From Zoogloea sp. (GTDB taxonomy: Bacteria; Pseudomonadota; Gammaproteobacteria; Burkholderiales; Rhodocyclaceae): DNA of 50,425 nt. The first letter of the stretch is position 1, and every line of letters starts with the position of its first letter. Below are positions 35,375 to 44,112 of the stretch, piece by piece. Both the position numbers and the translations under genes were made by a program. Under the pieces are notes generated by a model. The model was not told the origin of the DNA. It ran no database searches and saw nothing but the letters and a program-made list of their open reading frames with translations. The DNA is taken from contig NZ_JAQVCN010000032.1 in the NCBI RefSeq assembly GCF_028689785.1, positions 1 through 50,425 of the forward strand, read 5' to 3'.

Positions 35375-36880
35375 ATGCCTGTCCCGCCCATCTACCCTGT
35401 CGCAGCGATCCGCGCCATAGAAGCCCTGGCCCTGCCCGGCGCCGTACCGCCCCTGATGGAACGGGCCGGTACAGCCGCAGCGGCGCTGGCCATGGAGCTG
35501 CTACCCGACCAAGGCGCACCCGTTCTGGTGGCCTGCGGGCCTGGCAACAACGGTGGCGACGGCTTTGTCGTCGCCCGCCGCCTGCATGCCGCCGGCTACC
35601 GAGTAAGTGTGGCATTTGCCGCCGACCCCACCCGCCTGCCCGGCGACGCGGCGGCAGCCCACGCAGGCTGGTTGGCCTTCGGCGGCACCATCCACCCCAC
35701 CCTGCCGACGCCCCCCGAGGGGGGCTGGGCACTGGTCATCGATGCTCTGTTCGGCATCGGCTTGCAGCGCCCCATCGAGGGCCTTTACGGTGACTGGATC
35801 GCAGAGATGTCAGCCACTCCGGGTCTGCGTCTGGCCCTCGACATCCCCAGCGGCCTCGATGCCGACACCGGCCATTGCCCCGGCGCCTGTTTCCAGGCCG
35901 ATCACACCCTCACCTTCATCGCCCTCAAGCCCGGGCTGCTCACCCTCGACGGGCCCGACCAGTGCGGCACCCTCCACCTGGCAACCCTCGATCTGGACGC
36001 CGAAGCACTGGCCCCGGCCCCTGGCCACACGGTGCGCCCGGCCCTGTTTGCGGGGCATCTGCAGCCCCGCCAGCGCAACAGCCACAAGGGCAGCTATGGC
36101 GACGCCGCGATCATCGGCGGCGCTCCGGGCATGGTCGGTGCAGCGCTCCTGGCCGGGCGGGCAGCAGCCTACCTGGGGGCCGGCCGGGTGCTCGTCGGCC
36201 TGCTCGACCCGGCGGCCCTGGCCGTCGACCTGCTGCGCCCCGAGCTGATGTTCCGCAGCGCCGACGCGCTGCTCACCGAAGCCGGCCTCGGCGCTCTCGC
36301 CATGGGCCCAGGCCTTGGCCAGTGCCAGGCAGCCCGCGCCTTGGTGGCCACCGCCGTGGCAGCGGCAACGCCCGTGGTGCTCGATGCCGACGCCCTCAAC
36401 CTGGTGGCCCGCGATACCACTTTGCAGGCCGCCCTTGCCGGGCGGACCCTGCCGGCTGTGCTCACGCCCCATCCGGCCGAAGCTGCCCGCCTGCTGGCAT
36501 GCGCCACCGCCGACATCCAGGCTGACCGTATCGCTGCAGCCTGTGCCCTGGCCCGCCGCTACCAAGCCTGGGTGGTGCTTAAGGGCTGCGGCAGCGTGAT
36601 CGCCGGGCCCGATGGCGCCTGGTGGATCAACACCACGGGCAACCCGGCCATGGCCACGGCTGGCATGGGCGACGTACTCACCGGCATGGTCTGCGCCCTT
36701 CTCGCCCGCGGCTGGCCGCCCCGGGATGCCCTGCTGGCCGGCGTGCATCTCCACGGCCTGGCCGGCGACAGCCTGTGCGCCCAGCTGGGCCTGGACACCG
36801 GCCTGCTGGCCGACGACATGGCCGGCGCCGCCCGCGGGGTGCTGAACCAGTGGCTACGCCCCCCGGGCCGAGTGTCATGA
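35375..36880 (+). CDS. nnr: bifunctional NAD(P)H-hydrate epimerase/dehydratase
   Basis: A 501-residue fusion that repairs damaged NAD(P)H hydrates. The N-terminal YjeF domain (~1-205) epimerises R- and S-forms: GPGNNGGDGFVVARRL and DALFGIGLQRP, then DIPSGLDADTG. The C-terminal ribokinase-like domain (~215-500) dehydrates the S-form with ADP or ATP: KGSYGDAAIIGGAPGMVGAALLAGRAA, LTPHPAEAARLL and the catalytic NPAMATAGMGDVLTGM. Length is standard. Its stop overlaps the start of the sensor kinase. Confidence 0.95.
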   Translation: MPVPPIYPVAAIRAIEALALPGAVPPLMERAGTAAAALAMELLPDQGAPVLVACGPGNNGGDGFVVARRLHAAGYRVSVAFAADPTRLPGDAAAAHAGWLAFGGTIHPTLPTPPEGGWALVIDALFGIGLQRPIEGLYGDWIAEMSATPGLRLALDIPSGLDADTGHCPGACFQADHTLTFIALKPGLLTLDGPDQCGTLHLATLDLDAEALAPAPGHTVRPALFAGHLQPRQRNSHKGSYGDAAIIGGAPGMVGAALLAGRAAAYLGAGRVLVGLLDPAALAVDLLRPELMFRSADALLTEAGLGALAMGPGLGQCQAARALVATAVAAATPVVLDADALNLVARDTTLQAALAGRTLPAVLTPHPAEAARLLACATADIQADRIAAACALARRYQAWVVLKGCGSVIAGPDGAWWINTTGNPAMATAGMGDVLTGMVCALLARGWPPRDALLAGVHLHGLAGDSLCAQLGLDTGLLADDMAGAARGVLNQWLRPPGRVS

Positions 36881-38862
36881 CGCCGCCCTGGCAAGCCCCC
36901 CACTGCGGCACGCTAAAGGACATCCGCTCCCCCATCACCTTGCGCTTGCCGGCAGAGATGCCCCTGACCGAAGCCCTGAACACGCTGCTGCAGCATGGGG
37001 TCTCGGGGGCCATCGTGATGTGCGATGAAGGCTACGTGGGCATCATAACCGAACGCAGCGCAGCCCGTGCCTGCCTGGATGGCGACCCCGCCAGCCTGAT
37101 GCTCGGCGAGGCCTGCGACCCCAACCTGCCCGTCGGCCACCCCGACACCGATCTGCGCGAGGCCTATCGCCTGCTGGTGCGCCACGGCAGCCGGCATATC
37201 CGCATCGAGGACACCCCTGACGACCCCGGTGTACTGATCTCCGAAACCGAGCTGCTGGGCGCCCTGGGCGTGGAGCACTTCACCCACCTGGCCACCGTGG
37301 GCCATGTGATGAGCCCCCGCCTCCACACCATCCCCGCCACCTCGGGGGTCGATCAGGCCATTCGCCAGATGCGCCAGTACAACATCGGCTGTGTGGTGGC
37401 CGAGTCCGCCGGGCAGCCGGTGGGCGTCTTCACCTTTCACGACCTGACCTTGCTGCTGTCCCGCAACGCGCGGATCGCCGACATCACCTTGGCCCAGGTG
37501 ATGACCCCGAACCCGCTGAGCATCCAGACCTCCACCTCGGTCTGGTCTGCAGCCCGGACCATGCAGCAGGCCCGCATCCGCCACCTGCTGGTGATGCACG
37601 GCGGAAGTCTGGTGGGCATCCTCTCCGAGCACGACATCGTGACCAGCCTGGAGGGTCGCTACGTCGCCTTCCTGCGGGAAGTCATCGCCGAGCAGGAGCA
37701 GGAGCTCATCGACCAGCGCGTACGCCTGGCCCGGCGAGAAGGCGAGGAACGCCTGCACCGGATCATCGAATCCACACCTGACGTGATCCTTGTTAAAGAC
37801 GGGGAGAACCGCTGGCTCATCACAAACCGGGCCGGGCTAGAGTTCTTTGGGCTCACGGGCGTCAATTATGTCGGCCACACCGAAGAGGAGTTGGCCGGGC
37901 TTACCGAGCCCCCCCGGGCAGCCCCCCTGCTCAACTGTGCCGCCACCAACGAGCAGGCCTGGCTCACCCCGGAGGGCTGCCGCTACATCGACCGCCTGCC
38001 TGGGCCCGACGGCACCATGTGCCACCTGGACGTCATCAAGACCCCGGTCTTCAACCCGGACGGTAGCCGCCAGATGCTGGTCGTGGTGGGCCGGGACATC
38101 ACCGACCGAATGCAGATGGAAGAGCAGGTCCGGGCCCTCAACGCCACCCTCGAAGAACGGGTGGCCCGACGCACCGACGAACTCAGCGCCACCCTGGCCG
38201 AGCTTGAATCCTTCAGCTATTCCGTCTCCCACGACCTGCGCCCCCCCTTGCGGGCCATCGAGGGCTTCTCCAGCGTGGTCATGGATGAACACGCCGCCAC
38301 CCTCGGCCCCGAAGGCATGGACCACCTCAACCGGGTACGCGAGGCCGCCCGACGCATGGCCAGCCTGATCGACGACCTGCTTGATCTTTCACGCCATGTC
38401 CGCAAGCCTCTACAGCGCCGCGACACCGATCTCTCTGCCACGGCCAGCAGCATCGCCCGGGATTTTGCCGACGCGTCTCCCGAGCGCGATGTCTGTTTCG
38501 AAATCGAATCCGGTATCCATGCCGAATGCGATCCGGTGCTGCTGCGCACTGTGCTCGAGAACCTGATCGGCAACGCCTGGAAATTCACCCGCCCGGTGGC
38601 CCGGCCGTGCATCCGCTTCGGGCAGCGCCAGGAGCCGGAGGGCACGGCGTATTTCGTGGCCGACAACGGGGTGGGCTTCAACCGTGCCGACGCCACCAAG
38701 CTGTTCACACCCTTCCAGCGCTTTCACGCCGCCGCCGAGTTCGAGGGCAGCGGCATCGGCCTGGCCACCGTGCATCGCATCGTGCGCCGCCACGGCGGCT
38801 GGATCCGTGCCGAGAGCCGTCCCAACCAGGGCGCCCTCTTCATGTTTTCCCTCGGCGCGTGA
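36877..38862 (+). CDS. CBS-PAS sensor histidine kinase
   Basis: A 661-residue soluble kinase beginning at ATG 36877, overlapping the nnr TGA. Residues ~15-265 hold two CBS pairs (VMSPRLHTIPATSGVDQAIRQM, VMTPNPLSIQTSTSVWSAARTM), which bind adenine nucleotides in other proteins. A PAS domain follows (~285-410, IIESTPDVILVKDGENRWLITNRAGLEFFG), then a coiled coil (ALNATLEERVARRTDEL), HisKA with His452 (YSVSHDLRPPLRAIEGF) and a HATPase (NLIGNAWKFT, VADNGVGF, GSGIGLATV). There is no receiver domain and no response regulator nearby, so the partner is elsewhere. Confidence 0.92.
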   Translation: MTPPWQAPHCGTLKDIRSPITLRLPAEMPLTEALNTLLQHGVSGAIVMCDEGYVGIITERSAARACLDGDPASLMLGEACDPNLPVGHPDTDLREAYRLLVRHGSRHIRIEDTPDDPGVLISETELLGALGVEHFTHLATVGHVMSPRLHTIPATSGVDQAIRQMRQYNIGCVVAESAGQPVGVFTFHDLTLLLSRNARIADITLAQVMTPNPLSIQTSTSVWSAARTMQQARIRHLLVMHGGSLVGILSEHDIVTSLEGRYVAFLREVIAEQEQELIDQRVRLARREGEERLHRIIESTPDVILVKDGENRWLITNRAGLEFFGLTGVNYVGHTEEELAGLTEPPRAAPLLNCAATNEQAWLTPEGCRYIDRLPGPDGTMCHLDVIKTPVFNPDGSRQMLVVVGRDITDRMQMEEQVRALNATLEERVARRTDELSATLAELESFSYSVSHDLRPPLRAIEGFSSVVMDEHAATLGPEGMDHLNRVREAARRMASLIDDLLDLSRHVRKPLQRRDTDLSATASSIARDFADASPERDVCFEIESGIHAECDPVLLRTVLENLIGNAWKFTRPVARPCIRFGQRQEPEGTAYFVADNGVGFNRADATKLFTPFQRFHAAAEFEGSGIGLATVHRIVRRHGGWIRAESRPNQGALFMFSLGA

Positions 38863-39743
38863 ATCATACCCAGCGTCCGCTGCTCGGCATCGGCCTGGCC
38901 ATGGTCTCGCTGCTGCTCTTCGTCATGCTCGACGTCACCACCAAGCACCTGAGCACACGCTTCTCGGTGCCACTGCTGGTGTGGGCGCGCTACACCGTAC
39001 ACCTGCTACTCATGCTGGTGATGCTCGGCCCGGCCCTGCGCAGCCGGCTCTTCGCTACCCGGCGGCCGGGTATGCATCTGGTGCGTGGGCTGCTCCTGCT
39101 CGCCACCAGTCTGTGCGGCGTGGCAGCATTTCAGTGTATGCCCCTGGCCGAAGCTACCGCCATCATCTTCGCTTCGCCGGTCATTGTGGTGCTGCTGGCC
39201 CGCCCCCTCCTCGGCGAGAGGATCGGCGCCCTGCGCTGGCTGGCCGTCATCCTGGGCTTCGGCGGGGTACTGCTGGTGGCCCGGCCCGGAAGCGGCCTGG
39301 TGCCCGAAGGCATCGCCTTCGCCCTCTCCGCCGCCGTGGTGTATGCGCTGTACCAGATCCTCACCCGCAAAATGTCGAACACCGAAAGCCCGGTCACCCT
39401 GCTGTTCTACACCGCCCTCATCGGCAGCGCGCTGACCACCGCCGCCCTGCCCTGGATGAACCACGGTCCGGAACCCGCCCTCCCCGACTACCTGGCCATG
39501 GCAGCCATGGGCGTGCTGGCCGGCTGCGGGCACTTCCTGCTAACCCGCGCCTTCCGCGAAGCCCCCGCCTCCCTGCTCTCGCCGCTGCTCTACGTACAGC
39601 TGCTGTGGGCCACCTTGTTCGGCTGGCTGGTGTTCGGGCAGCTCCCCGACCGGATCGCCCTGGGCGGCATGCTGGTGATCGGAATGGCTGGCGTGCTCAT
39701 TGCCATCGACAGCCGTCGTGTGGCCCGGGCCGCTAGCGCTTGA
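38859..39743 (+). CDS. EamA/DMT family transporter
   Basis: A 294-residue protein of ten hydrophobic helices in two EamA halves. The start is GTG 38859 within GTGA, overlapping the kinase stop; no ATG fits as well before the first helix (LLGIGLAMVSLLLFVMLDVTTKH). Typical segments are PLAEATAIIFASPVIVVLLARPLLGE and the second-half PLLYVQLLWATLFGWLVFGQLPD. Such transporters export metabolites; the substrate is not predictable. It forms a coupled three-gene unit with nnr and the CBS kinase. Confidence 0.9.
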   Translation: MNHTQRPLLGIGLAMVSLLLFVMLDVTTKHLSTRFSVPLLVWARYTVHLLLMLVMLGPALRSRLFATRRPGMHLVRGLLLLATSLCGVAAFQCMPLAEATAIIFASPVIVVLLARPLLGERIGALRWLAVILGFGGVLLVARPGSGLVPEGIAFALSAAVVYALYQILTRKMSNTESPVTLLFYTALIGSALTTAALPWMNHGPEPALPDYLAMAAMGVLAGCGHFLLTRAFREAPASLLSPLLYVQLLWATLFGWLVFGQLPDRIALGGMLVIGMAGVLIAIDSRRVARAASA

Positions 39744-39847
39744 GCGGCGCTCTGCCGTCCGCGACGACCACCTCCGGCAGAGGCAATATCGACGCAGCGC
39801 TTGACAGCCTGCAAAGCGCTTACTACAATGCGCGCTCTTCACCTACC

Positions 39848-39922
39848 GGGCGGTTAACTCAGCGGTAGAGTGCCACCTTCACACGGTGGAAGCCACTGGT
39901 TCGATCCCAGTACCGCCCACCA
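39848..39922 (+). tRNA. tRNA-Val (anticodon CAC)
   Basis: A complete cloverleaf folds by hand. The acceptor stem is GGGCGGT / ACCGCCC, the D arm ACTC...GAGT, and the anticodon stem CCACC / GGTGG has the loop TTCACAC (CAC at 39880-39882, reads GTG). The T arm is CTGG TTCGATC CCAG. Discriminator A and an encoded CCA follow. 75 bases with CCA. Confidence 0.95.
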
Positions 39923-39965
39923 GATTCAGCGTAATTTTTTCAATTGTTTGGCAAAATTACGCAGC

Positions 39966-39993
39966 AAAAAAGGCACCTTCGGGTGCCTTTTTT
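39966..39993. terminator. bidirectional rho-independent terminator
   Basis: AAAAAAGGCACC, loop TTCG, GGTGCCTTTTTT: a 12-bp complementary stem with a UUCG-type tetraloop and T-runs on both strands. It ends the tRNA transcript on the plus strand and the yigZ gene, whose stop is at 40013, on the minus strand. Confidence 0.95.
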
Positions 39994-40012
39994 CATGTCC
40001 ACCTCCGGCCTT

Positions 40013-40597
40013 TCAGGCGTGCCAGCTCACCCGCCCCTGCCCGACTTCGTTCAAGCGGGCCACCAAGGCTTCCGCCTCCCCTTCAGCCACACTGAAGCTC
40101 AGCTCCACCTGCTCGCCGTGCTGCACGCCCTGCAGGCTGCCGCCGGCTGCGTCGATCTCGCGCCGGAACAAGCCCTCCTGGGCGTAGGGCACGGCGCACA
40201 GCAGGGTACGCAGCCGGACGAGGGGAATCTTGCGGGCGCTCTTCAGGGCCTGGGCGACGCTGTCGGTATAGGCGCGGACCAGGCCGCCGGCGCCCAGCCG
40301 GACGCCACCGTAATAGCGCACCACGGTGGCGAGCACCCCTTCGAGATCCTGGTGACGCAGCACGTCGAGCATCGGGCGGCCCGCGGTACCTCCGGGCTCG
40401 CCGTCGTCCACCGCGGCAGAATGCCCGCCGGCCAGCAGCGCCCAGCATACATGCGCGGCGCCCGGATGCTCGGCACGCAGGGCGGCCACGATGGCCTGAG
40501 CCGCCACCCGGTCGGGCACGGCCTGCACGCAGCCAATGAAGCGGCTCTTCTTGATGAGCAGTTCGCTGCAAACAGGTGCGGCAATGCTGAAAGCCAT
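40013..40597 (-). CDS. yigZ: YigZ/IMPACT family protein
   Basis: A 194-residue cytoplasmic protein. It has the UPF0029/IMPACT N-terminal pattern (KKSRFIGCVQAV, HVCWALLAGG, DDGEPGGTAGRPMLDVL, VVRYYGGVRLGAGGLVRAYTDSVAQAL) and a small C-terminal ferredoxin-like domain. The family may act in translation control or regulation; bacterial function is not well defined. Its end coincides with the terminator of the tRNA. Start ATG 40597. Confidence 0.93.
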   Translation of the reverse strand: MAFSIAAPVCSELLIKKSRFIGCVQAVPDRVAAQAIVAALRAEHPGAAHVCWALLAGGHSAAVDDGEPGGTAGRPMLDVLRHQDLEGVLATVVRYYGGVRLGAGGLVRAYTDSVAQALKSARKIPLVRLRTLLCAVPYAQEGLFRREIDAAGGSLQGVQHGEQVELSFSVAEGEAEALVARLNEVGQGRVSWHA

Positions 40598-40615
40598 GAA
40601 AGCACCGCTATCCGG

Positions 40616-41113
40616 TCAGAAAGCCAGCCGGCCAGTCCCGTCGTGCGGGGACGGGTTGGGTACGCCAAGCAGCTGCCGCGCCTGGATCAGCAGGCTCCGG
40701 CCCAACAGGAGCCGCCGCATGCTCGCCGCCAGACGCACCCCCAGGCTCACGTCGCTAGCCCAGGCGTACGCGTCCACCTCGGGCACCGACTCCCCCGTAC
40801 GGTAATGGGGAAAATAGCTCGTGCAGGTACATTGCTCCGGCCGGATCTCGGTGGAATCGACGCCCACCGCAAACAGATGCAGATCCTTGCCGCGATAGTA
40901 GGCGTGGCGCCCCAGGTTGATCAGGGAGGCCGGCTCGAAGGCCAGCCCGAACTCCTCGTGTGTTTCGCGCAGTGCGCAGTCGATCGGCGCCTCGCCAGGT
41001 TCGATCAGGCCCTTGGGCAGATCCCAGTGCTCGTTGCCCGTGGAATGCCCCACCAGCAGCTCGGCCCGCTCATTGATGATGAGCAGGCCGCAGGACAGAA
41101 ACTTGGCGCTCAC
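40616..41113 (-). CDS. Nudix hydrolase
   Basis: A 165-residue protein with a complete Nudix box, GLIEPGEAPIDCALRETHEE followed by FGL, matching GX5EX7REUXEEXGU. The chosen start is GTG 41113 (VSAKFLSCGLLIINERAELLVG) because the family fold begins there; an ATG at 41230 would add 39 poorly structured residues, and neither has a strong ribosome site. The HSTGNEHWDLPKG stretch is like that of diadenosine-polyphosphate or related hydrolases. The substrate is open. Confidence 0.85.
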   Translation of the reverse strand: MSAKFLSCGLLIINERAELLVGHSTGNEHWDLPKGLIEPGEAPIDCALRETHEEFGLAFEPASLINLGRHAYYRGKDLHLFAVGVDSTEIRPEQCTCTSYFPHYRTGESVPEVDAYAWASDVSLGVRLAASMRRLLLGRSLLIQARQLLGVPNPSPHDGTGRLAF

Positions 41114-41286
41114 CGGGCAAGGCCCCGATGACGGAATGGAGTGACGTGGATCATGGGAAGTCAGGGAGGCTGCGCGCACCGGCTTTGAGACACCCCGCGC
41201 AAGGCCCCGGATTCTCTCCTGTAAAGGCAATTCCCATTGACAGCTTTTGTCACACCTTGGTTCGGAGGACTCGATCCTTCACGCGA

Positions 41287-43050
41287 TTATTTCCCCAGCC
41301 TGTAAACCTGGAAGCGATCCCCGGTCTTGTAGCCGAAGATCTGGTTCCCGCCCGCGGCAACCGCCACATACTGGACGCCATCGATCTGGTAGGTGATCGG
41401 CGGGGCGTTCACCCCGGCGTCCAGCTGGTCGCTCCACAGCAACTCGCCCTTCGCAGCGTCGTAGGCATTGAAGCGCCCGCTGCCCTCGCCCATGAAGATC
41501 AGGTTGCCGGCGGTTGCCAGCAGGCCGCCCACCAGGGGCTGCTCGGTTCTCTTCTGCCACTTGATCCGGCCCGAGGCCAGGTCGATGGCCGACAGCACAC
41601 CCCAGCGCGGCACGTCCATCAGCGGCTCCAGGGTGGTGTACTCCACGGCCGGCTTGCTCGCCGTGGCGGGGATGAGCTGCTTGGTGTATTTCACCGGCCA
41701 GTGGATGGCCGGCACGTAGGCGGTCAGGCGCGCTTCGTCCACCGAGGTGGGCGACCAGTTGATGCCGCCCAGCACCCCGGGCAGGATCACCTGCCCCTCC
41801 GGCGTGGGCCGGGTGAAGGTATTGCGGTGCTCCACGAATTCGTCCGACTTGCGCAGCAGCTCGCCGGTCAGGCGGTTGTGGATGTAGTACCAGCCGATTT
41901 TGGCGGCCTGCCCCACGGCGGGCACCATCCTGCCCTGGTGGGGGTAGTCGAAGAGCACCGCCGGGCTGGCCACGTCGTAACCCCACTGGTCGTGGGGCAC
42001 CTGCTGGTAATGCCAGCGGATCTTGCCGGTGTCCACGTCCAGGCACACCAGGGACACGCTGTAGAGGTTGTCCCCGGGCCGCGAGGTGCCATCCATCTGG
42101 GGCGAGGGGTTGCCGGTGCCGAAGTAGAGCAGGCCGTGGCGGGCGTCGATGGCCGGGGTGGACCAGGCCGAGCCGCCACCGTAGCGGGCCGCGTCGGGGT
42201 ATTTGGCCAGATCGGCGCGCTCCCGGGCGATGTCCCGGTGCAGGGGCATACCGTCGGGGGTGGTGGCGCGGAACTCGCCCTCCCAGTTCACCGGGGCGAT
42301 GGTGTCGAACTGCCACACCCGCCGCCCGGTGTTCACATCAAAGGCCGCCAGAAAGCCCGAGCGGCCGTAGTTGCCCGCAAAGCCCACCACCGCCCCCAGG
42401 GGCGCGCCGTCCCGGTCTGAATCCAGATGCAGGCCGTAGCCCACGCCGGTCACGCCGATCAGCACCTTGCCCTTGTACACCACCGGCGCCATGGCAATAC
42501 CCACGCCCGAGGTGCCGGCAATGCTGGCCTTGCGCAGGGGGTCCGAGTCGGTGAGGGTGTTCACCGACTCGGCCGGGGCGCTGCCGGCATCCGCCACCTC
42601 GATATCCCACAGCAGCTTGCCGGTTCTGGCGTCCAGGGCCACCAGCCGGGCATCCACAGTGCCCATGAACACCTTGCCATCCGCCACCGCCACGCCCCGG
42701 TTGCCCGGGCCGCAACACAGGGGGTAATCCTTCTTGCGCGCGTGCTCGTAGCGCCACAGCTCCTTGCCGGTCACCGCATCCAGGGCCACCACGTGGTTGA
42801 AGGGCAGCGACAGGAAGATCGTTCGATCCACCATGATGGGGGTGGCCTGAAAGGTGGCCTTCACCCCGCTGCGGTAGGTCCAGGCCCGGACCAGCCGGGC
42901 CACGTTGCCGGTGTTGATCTGGTCGATGGCGGCATAGCGCCGGTTGCTGTGATCGAGGCCGTAGGTCGGCCAGTCGATGTCAGCGGCCCAGGCCGGTACG
43001 AGCGCGAGGGAGCCCACAAGGGCGAGCAGACAGCTGGGGAAACGCATCAT
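41287..43050 (-). CDS. divergent PQQ-dependent dehydrogenase
   Basis: A 587-residue exported quinoprotein of the methanol/ethanol dehydrogenase family. Start ATG 43050 (MMRFPSCLLALVGSLALVPAWA) follows AAAGGGA; an ATG at 43074 would overlap the upstream gene. It has propeller repeats (LDARTGKLLWDIE, VNTGRRVWQFD, VDTGKIRWHYQ) and the vicinal Cys112-Cys113. The segment HDQWGYDVASPAVLFDY aligns with [17 protein letters not shown] of the ExaA-type protein, so the usual catalytic Asp is Gly357, while Asp359 occupies the second position. The usual Glu ligand is also absent (GVTGVGYG). The substrate is probably not a simple primary alcohol. It follows a periplasmic binding protein gene. Confidence 0.85.
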   Translation of the reverse strand: MMRFPSCLLALVGSLALVPAWAADIDWPTYGLDHSNRRYAAIDQINTGNVARLVRAWTYRSGVKATFQATPIMVDRTIFLSLPFNHVVALDAVTGKELWRYEHARKKDYPLCCGPGNRGVAVADGKVFMGTVDARLVALDARTGKLLWDIEVADAGSAPAESVNTLTDSDPLRKASIAGTSGVGIAMAPVVYKGKVLIGVTGVGYGLHLDSDRDGAPLGAVVGFAGNYGRSGFLAAFDVNTGRRVWQFDTIAPVNWEGEFRATTPDGMPLHRDIARERADLAKYPDAARYGGGSAWSTPAIDARHGLLYFGTGNPSPQMDGTSRPGDNLYSVSLVCLDVDTGKIRWHYQQVPHDQWGYDVASPAVLFDYPHQGRMVPAVGQAAKIGWYYIHNRLTGELLRKSDEFVEHRNTFTRPTPEGQVILPGVLGGINWSPTSVDEARLTAYVPAIHWPVKYTKQLIPATASKPAVEYTTLEPLMDVPRWGVLSAIDLASGRIKWQKRTEQPLVGGLLATAGNLIFMGEGSGRFNAYDAAKGELLWSDQLDAGVNAPPITYQIDGVQYVAVAAGGNQIFGYKTGDRFQVYRLGK

Positions 43051-43070
43051 CAGTCCCTTTCGTGTCGCGC

Positions 43071-43919
43071 TCAACGGGCGGAGCGCAGGCTTACGCCATG
43101 GCGCTTGAAGATGGCCTCCACCGTGCCGTCCTGCTGCAGCGCCGCCAGGGCGGTGCTCAGGCTGCCGGCCAGTTCTTCCGACTCGGCCTTGACGGCCATG
43201 CCGATGGGCCAGCTCTTCTGGCTCAGTTCGCCCAGCTTCACCTCGTCGATGACAAAGCGGCGGTCGCCCTTGAGGGCCGCCTCCAGCTCGCCGATGGGTG
43301 CCATGATGGCCACGATGCCGTCCTCGCGCAGGGCCTTGGCAGCCTCCTCGATCGAGCGGTAATGCACCACATTGGAACGGATGCGCCCCTGCATCACGCC
43401 GCCCAGGAAGGAGTCGGCCAGGGTATCACCCTCTACACCCACCTTCTCCCGGGTGAACACCTCCAGCGCGATGGCTGCCGAGCCGCTGGGCACCGGCACG
43501 CGGCTGGCCACCCGGGCCATGCCCATCACCTCGCGCTGATAGGCGCCGAAGATGCGCGCCTTGTCGTTGGCCTCGGCAAACACGGGATCCACCGGCACCC
43601 GCATCATCACATCGGCCGGATCACCGCGCAGGTAGTGGCCCTTCCAGACCATGTTGCGCAGATCGTCGCCCATGTCCTCGCCACTCATGAAACTGATGAT
43701 CTCGGCCTCCACGCCGAGCCTTGCGGCCAGCGCCTGACCCAGCTCCACGTCGATGCCCTTGCCGGCATCGGAATACGGCGGAAAGCTGTTATAAACCGCC
43801 ACCTTCAGCCGCCCGCGCTTGCGGATGGTGTCCATCTGCTCATCGGCCTGGGCCGGCAGGCAACAGGTCAGCAAGGAGGCGGCAAGCGCCAGGGAGAAGT
43901 AACGTCGGGTGGGGCGCAT
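43071..43919 (-). CDS. quinoprotein-associated periplasmic solute-binding protein (family 3, XoxJ-like)
   Basis: A 282-residue protein with a signal peptide (MRPTRRYFSLALAASLLTCCLPAQA) and a family-3 solute-binding fold (RGRLKVAVYNSFPPYSD, GKGIDVELGQALAARLGVEAEIISF). Proteins of this kind, for example MoxJ/XoxJ, accompany PQQ dehydrogenases and help their maturation or activity rather than feed an ABC transporter. No permease gene adjoins. It lies 20 bases upstream of the divergent dehydrogenase, so the two are an operon behind the operator pair at 44010-44044. Confidence 0.85.
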   Translation of the reverse strand: MRPTRRYFSLALAASLLTCCLPAQADEQMDTIRKRGRLKVAVYNSFPPYSDAGKGIDVELGQALAARLGVEAEIISFMSGEDMGDDLRNMVWKGHYLRGDPADVMMRVPVDPVFAEANDKARIFGAYQREVMGMARVASRVPVPSGSAAIALEVFTREKVGVEGDTLADSFLGGVMQGRIRSNVVHYRSIEEAAKALREDGIVAIMAPIGELEAALKGDRRFVIDEVKLGELSQKSWPIGMAVKAESEELAGSLSTALAALQQDGTVEAIFKRHGVSLRSAR

Positions 43920-43964
43920 GGGGCTTGTCTCCGTGTATTGGACGGCGTTGTAGTGTTCTTCCAG

Positions 43965-43970
43965 ATTCTA
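43965..43970 (-). promoter_or_regulatory. candidate -10 box of the second dehydrogenase operon
   Basis: TAGAAT on the minus strand, with a start expected near 43958 and a 38-base leader. There is no recognisable -35 at 17 bases, which is what an activator-dependent promoter shows. The operator pair lies just upstream. Confidence 0.4.
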
Positions 43971-44009
43971 GACACCCCGCGCCAGGCCGATAGCCCCCGT
44001 CCCCACAAT

Positions 44010-44044
44010 GGGCAAAATCGCCCCCGACACCGGGCAAATTGCCC
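44010..44044. promoter_or_regulatory. tandem operator-like palindromes upstream of the second dehydrogenase operon
   Basis: GGGCAAAATCGCCC at 44010-44023 and GGGCAAATTGCCC at 44032-44044; the second is a perfect inverted repeat. Their starts are 22 bases apart, about two helical turns, so both face the same side. They are centred near -58 and -80 of the predicted start, typical positions for an activator dimer pair. The regulator is unknown and not obviously adjacent. Confidence 0.6.
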
Positions 44045-44077
44045 GCCCCAGGGCCTGAGCATGATCCTGCCAGCGAA

Positions 44078-44100
44078 GATCGAATGAACTCGACTCCATG
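44078..44100. repeat. degenerate half copy of the palindromic repeat
   Basis: GATCGAATGAACTCGACTCC resembles the right arm GGTCGAATGAATTCGACCCC with three changes. It is in the gap between the binding-protein gene and the thioesterase gene. Confidence 0.5.
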
Positions 44101-44112
44101 GGGCTGCCGCGC

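Noticed and set aside
39848-39922. tRNA-Val as an integration site for a genomic island
   Set aside because: No integrase gene and no repeat of the tRNA 3' end was seen on either side within the window.
41238-41252. Inverted repeat TGACA-GCTTT-TGTCA with a TTGACA sequence
   Set aside because: It is downstream of the second dehydrogenase and upstream of the Nudix start; no paired -10 box at a proper distance was found, so no promoter is claimed.
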